Of a stretch of 64,000 nt of DNA, positions 63,101-64,000 are shown piece after piece. Location: the NCBI GenBank assembly GCA_963811905.1, contig CAWETK010000018.1, positions 620,001 to 684,000 of the forward strand, read 5' to 3'. This DNA is from DATFVA01 sp963811905. GTDB taxonomy: Bacteria; Bacteroidota; Ignavibacteria; Ignavibacteriales; Ignavibacteriaceae. The translations under genes and the position numbers were made by a program. The notes beneath the pieces are model-generated. The model did not search any database. It saw only the letters and a list, made by a program, of their open reading frames with translations, and had not been told where the DNA came from. How positions within the stretch are numbered: the first letter of the stretch is position 1; each line of letters starts with the position of its first letter.

Positions 63101-63603
63101 TTAAGCTTACTTTTATGGGACTGTTTTGAAATGGTCTCTTCCACTAACCCCCGTCCGGTTTTATTGAGTTTCCCATCATGTTTCATCTCATTGAGAATTG
63201 CATCGAGTATACCGTTTATAAATTTTCCGCTTCCTGCGGTACTGTAAAGTTTTGCTATTTCAATACATTCATTGATAGAAACTTTCGGCGGAATATCGGG
63301 GAAATAGAAAAGCTCGCAGATTCCCATCCGAAGAAGGAGTTTATCTATCAAAGCAATCCTTCCCATTTCCCAGTTGTCAACCCGTTCTTTAATTTTTGAA
63401 TCAAGTTCTTTATGGTGAATTATTACCCGGTTTACCAGGTCGTTAGCGAATTTCTTATCAACAGCATCTTCAAGGTCAGCCAGAACTCCTTCTGTCAATA
63501 ACTGCAGCGAATCACTATTTAATTCAAAAGCATAGAGAATCTGAAGAACTCTTTCTCTGACGATTCTTCTTTTAAACATTTGTGTCATTTTACAAGCTAC
63601 CAC
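63097..63603 (-). CDS. nusB: Transcription antitermination factor NusB
   Basis: Small helical RNA-binding factor needed for rRNA antitermination. The frame opens at a GTG (63603). The ATG at 63579 gives MFKRRIVRERVLQILYAFEL, which is the normal NusB beginning, so the first eight residues may not be translated. The C-terminal core contains LLRMGICELFYFPDIPPKVS and INECIEIAKLYSTAGSGKFI. Length and motifs are typical, with an added basic tail of about 25 residues. Confidence 0.93.
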   Translation of the reverse strand: MVACKMTQMFKRRIVRERVLQILYAFELNSDSLQLLTEGVLADLEDAVDKKFANDLVNRVIIHHKELDSKIKERVDNWEMGRIALIDKLLLRMGICELFYFPDIPPKVSINECIEIAKLYSTAGSGKFINGILDAILNEMKHDGKLNKTGRGLVEETISKQSHKSKLK

Positions 63604-63659
63604 GTTTTAAAGAACAACTGAATTTATAAAAATATTTTGAATAATGTGCCTGCCGGATA

Positions 63660-64000
63660 TTACCTTTGAAATAACTCACCAAGTCTGCCGGAAAAAACAG
63701 AATGCCCGGTATATATATTGCTTATTCTTCCCACGCTTTTAAGTCTTTCTTCGGCCATTTTATTTGAAGCCTCGTGGGAAGGGATATTTTCTTTGGAGGA
63801 AATTTCAAGGATCTTTCCGATTACATCGTATATCTTTTCTGCCTGCTTAAGTGCACGGTCCTGCCTGTAGCCCTCAAGTTCATTAGCAACATTCATCAGA
63901 CCGCCTGCATTAATAACGTAATCTGGGGCATAAAGTATTCCTTTTTCCATCAGCAGCGGACCATGTATATCTTCTTTCTCCAGCTGGTTATTAGCGCCAC
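63660..64000 (-). CDS. Leucine/phenylalanine/valine/glutamate dehydrogenase, C-terminal part
   Basis: The last 113 codons or so of an amino-acid dehydrogenase of the Leu/Phe/Val type: GANNQLEKEDIHGPLLMEKG, ILYAPDYVINAGGLMNVANE. An alpha-helical end follows, used for oligomer contacts. It deaminates a branched-chain or aromatic amino acid with NAD. The 5' part lies beyond the window edge. It is read in the same direction as nusB but 57 bases upstream. Confidence 0.9.
   Translation of the reverse strand, partial: GANNQLEKEDIHGPLLMEKGILYAPDYVINAGGLMNVANELEGYRQDRALKQAEKIYDVIGKILEISSKENIPSHEASNKMAEERLKSVGRISNIYTGHSVFSGRLGELFQR

Noticed and set aside
1..64000. tRNA, rRNA, tmRNA and riboswitch genes
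   Set aside because: I looked for their conserved arms and cores by eye and saw none; a covariance-model scan was not possible here.

Overview
This is bacterial chromosomal DNA. It most probably comes from Ignavibacteria (Ignavibacteriota) or a close Bacteroidota/Chlorobiota relative. Two secreted proteins (15383-16978 and 30983-32725) end in type IX secretion sorting domains that contain YPNPFNPST, which is characteristic of that group. The window also has a TonB receptor with an N-terminal carboxypeptidase-like domain, a bactofilin, HisKA_2-type sensor kinases and SpoIIE-type phosphatases. TTG starts are frequent. I found no rRNA, tRNA or CRISPR array.

Layout. (1) 1-10118, all minus: pyrG, a TPR protein, purN, purH, mreB-mreC-mreD-mrdA and the start of rodA. 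This is a tightly packed nucleotide-synthesis plus cell-shape run. (2) 10119-22299: a mixed stretch with a frameshifted SCO-type copper chaperone, two sensor kinases, a DUF2911 protein, a Kelch/T9SS protein, a bactofilin and several small membrane proteins. Repeats sit between the genes: three arrays with an exact 11-bp period, a REP/MITE-like inverted repeat, and hairpins. (3) 22300-38238, all minus: a complete chitin/N-acetylglucosamine utilisation locus. It comprises a ROK repressor, ROK kinase, TonB receptor (with three small frameshifts), T9SS beta-helix protein, MFS permease, GH94 chitobiose phosphorylase, GH18 chitinase, NagX-like membrane protein, NagA and NagB. (4) 38452-48788: an AT-rich accessory island of about 10.3 kb bounded by an exact 23-bp direct repeat. 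The repeat is the 3' end of the SpoIIE-type phosphatase gene at 48759, so the island looks like an integrative element inserted at a gene end. (5) 48759-64000: the phosphatase gene split by an IS1182-type element, a sodium/solute symporter, a POTRA outer-membrane protein, a Sel1-repeat protein, an aminotransferase, a second SpoIIE phosphatase, a frameshifted cation-diffusion facilitator, an Atg22-type permease, nusB and the end of a leucine-dehydrogenase-type gene.

The island is the most unusual part. Its left end carries a phosphoribosyltransferase-like fragment, a P-loop kinase, a Nudix hydrolase and a three-helix membrane protein, the first three coupled by overlaps or near-zero spacing. 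Its centre is a graveyard: a decayed integrase-core transposase, two tiny coupled ORFs, a decayed Lys-rich gene and a decayed pentapeptide-repeat/TIR gene. Its right end carries a TPR lipoprotein with one in-frame stop, a candidate PD-(D/E)XK nuclease-like protein, a HEPN-like protein and a 5'-truncated type I restriction specificity gene. The content reads as a defence-type island in decay, with a possibly undescribed nucleotide-metabolism cassette at its left end.

Three genes outside the island (SCO, TonB receptor, cation transporter) are disrupted only by single extra bases, five in total. That pattern could be sequencing or assembly error. The island decay also includes nonsense codons and large losses, which such errors would not explain.
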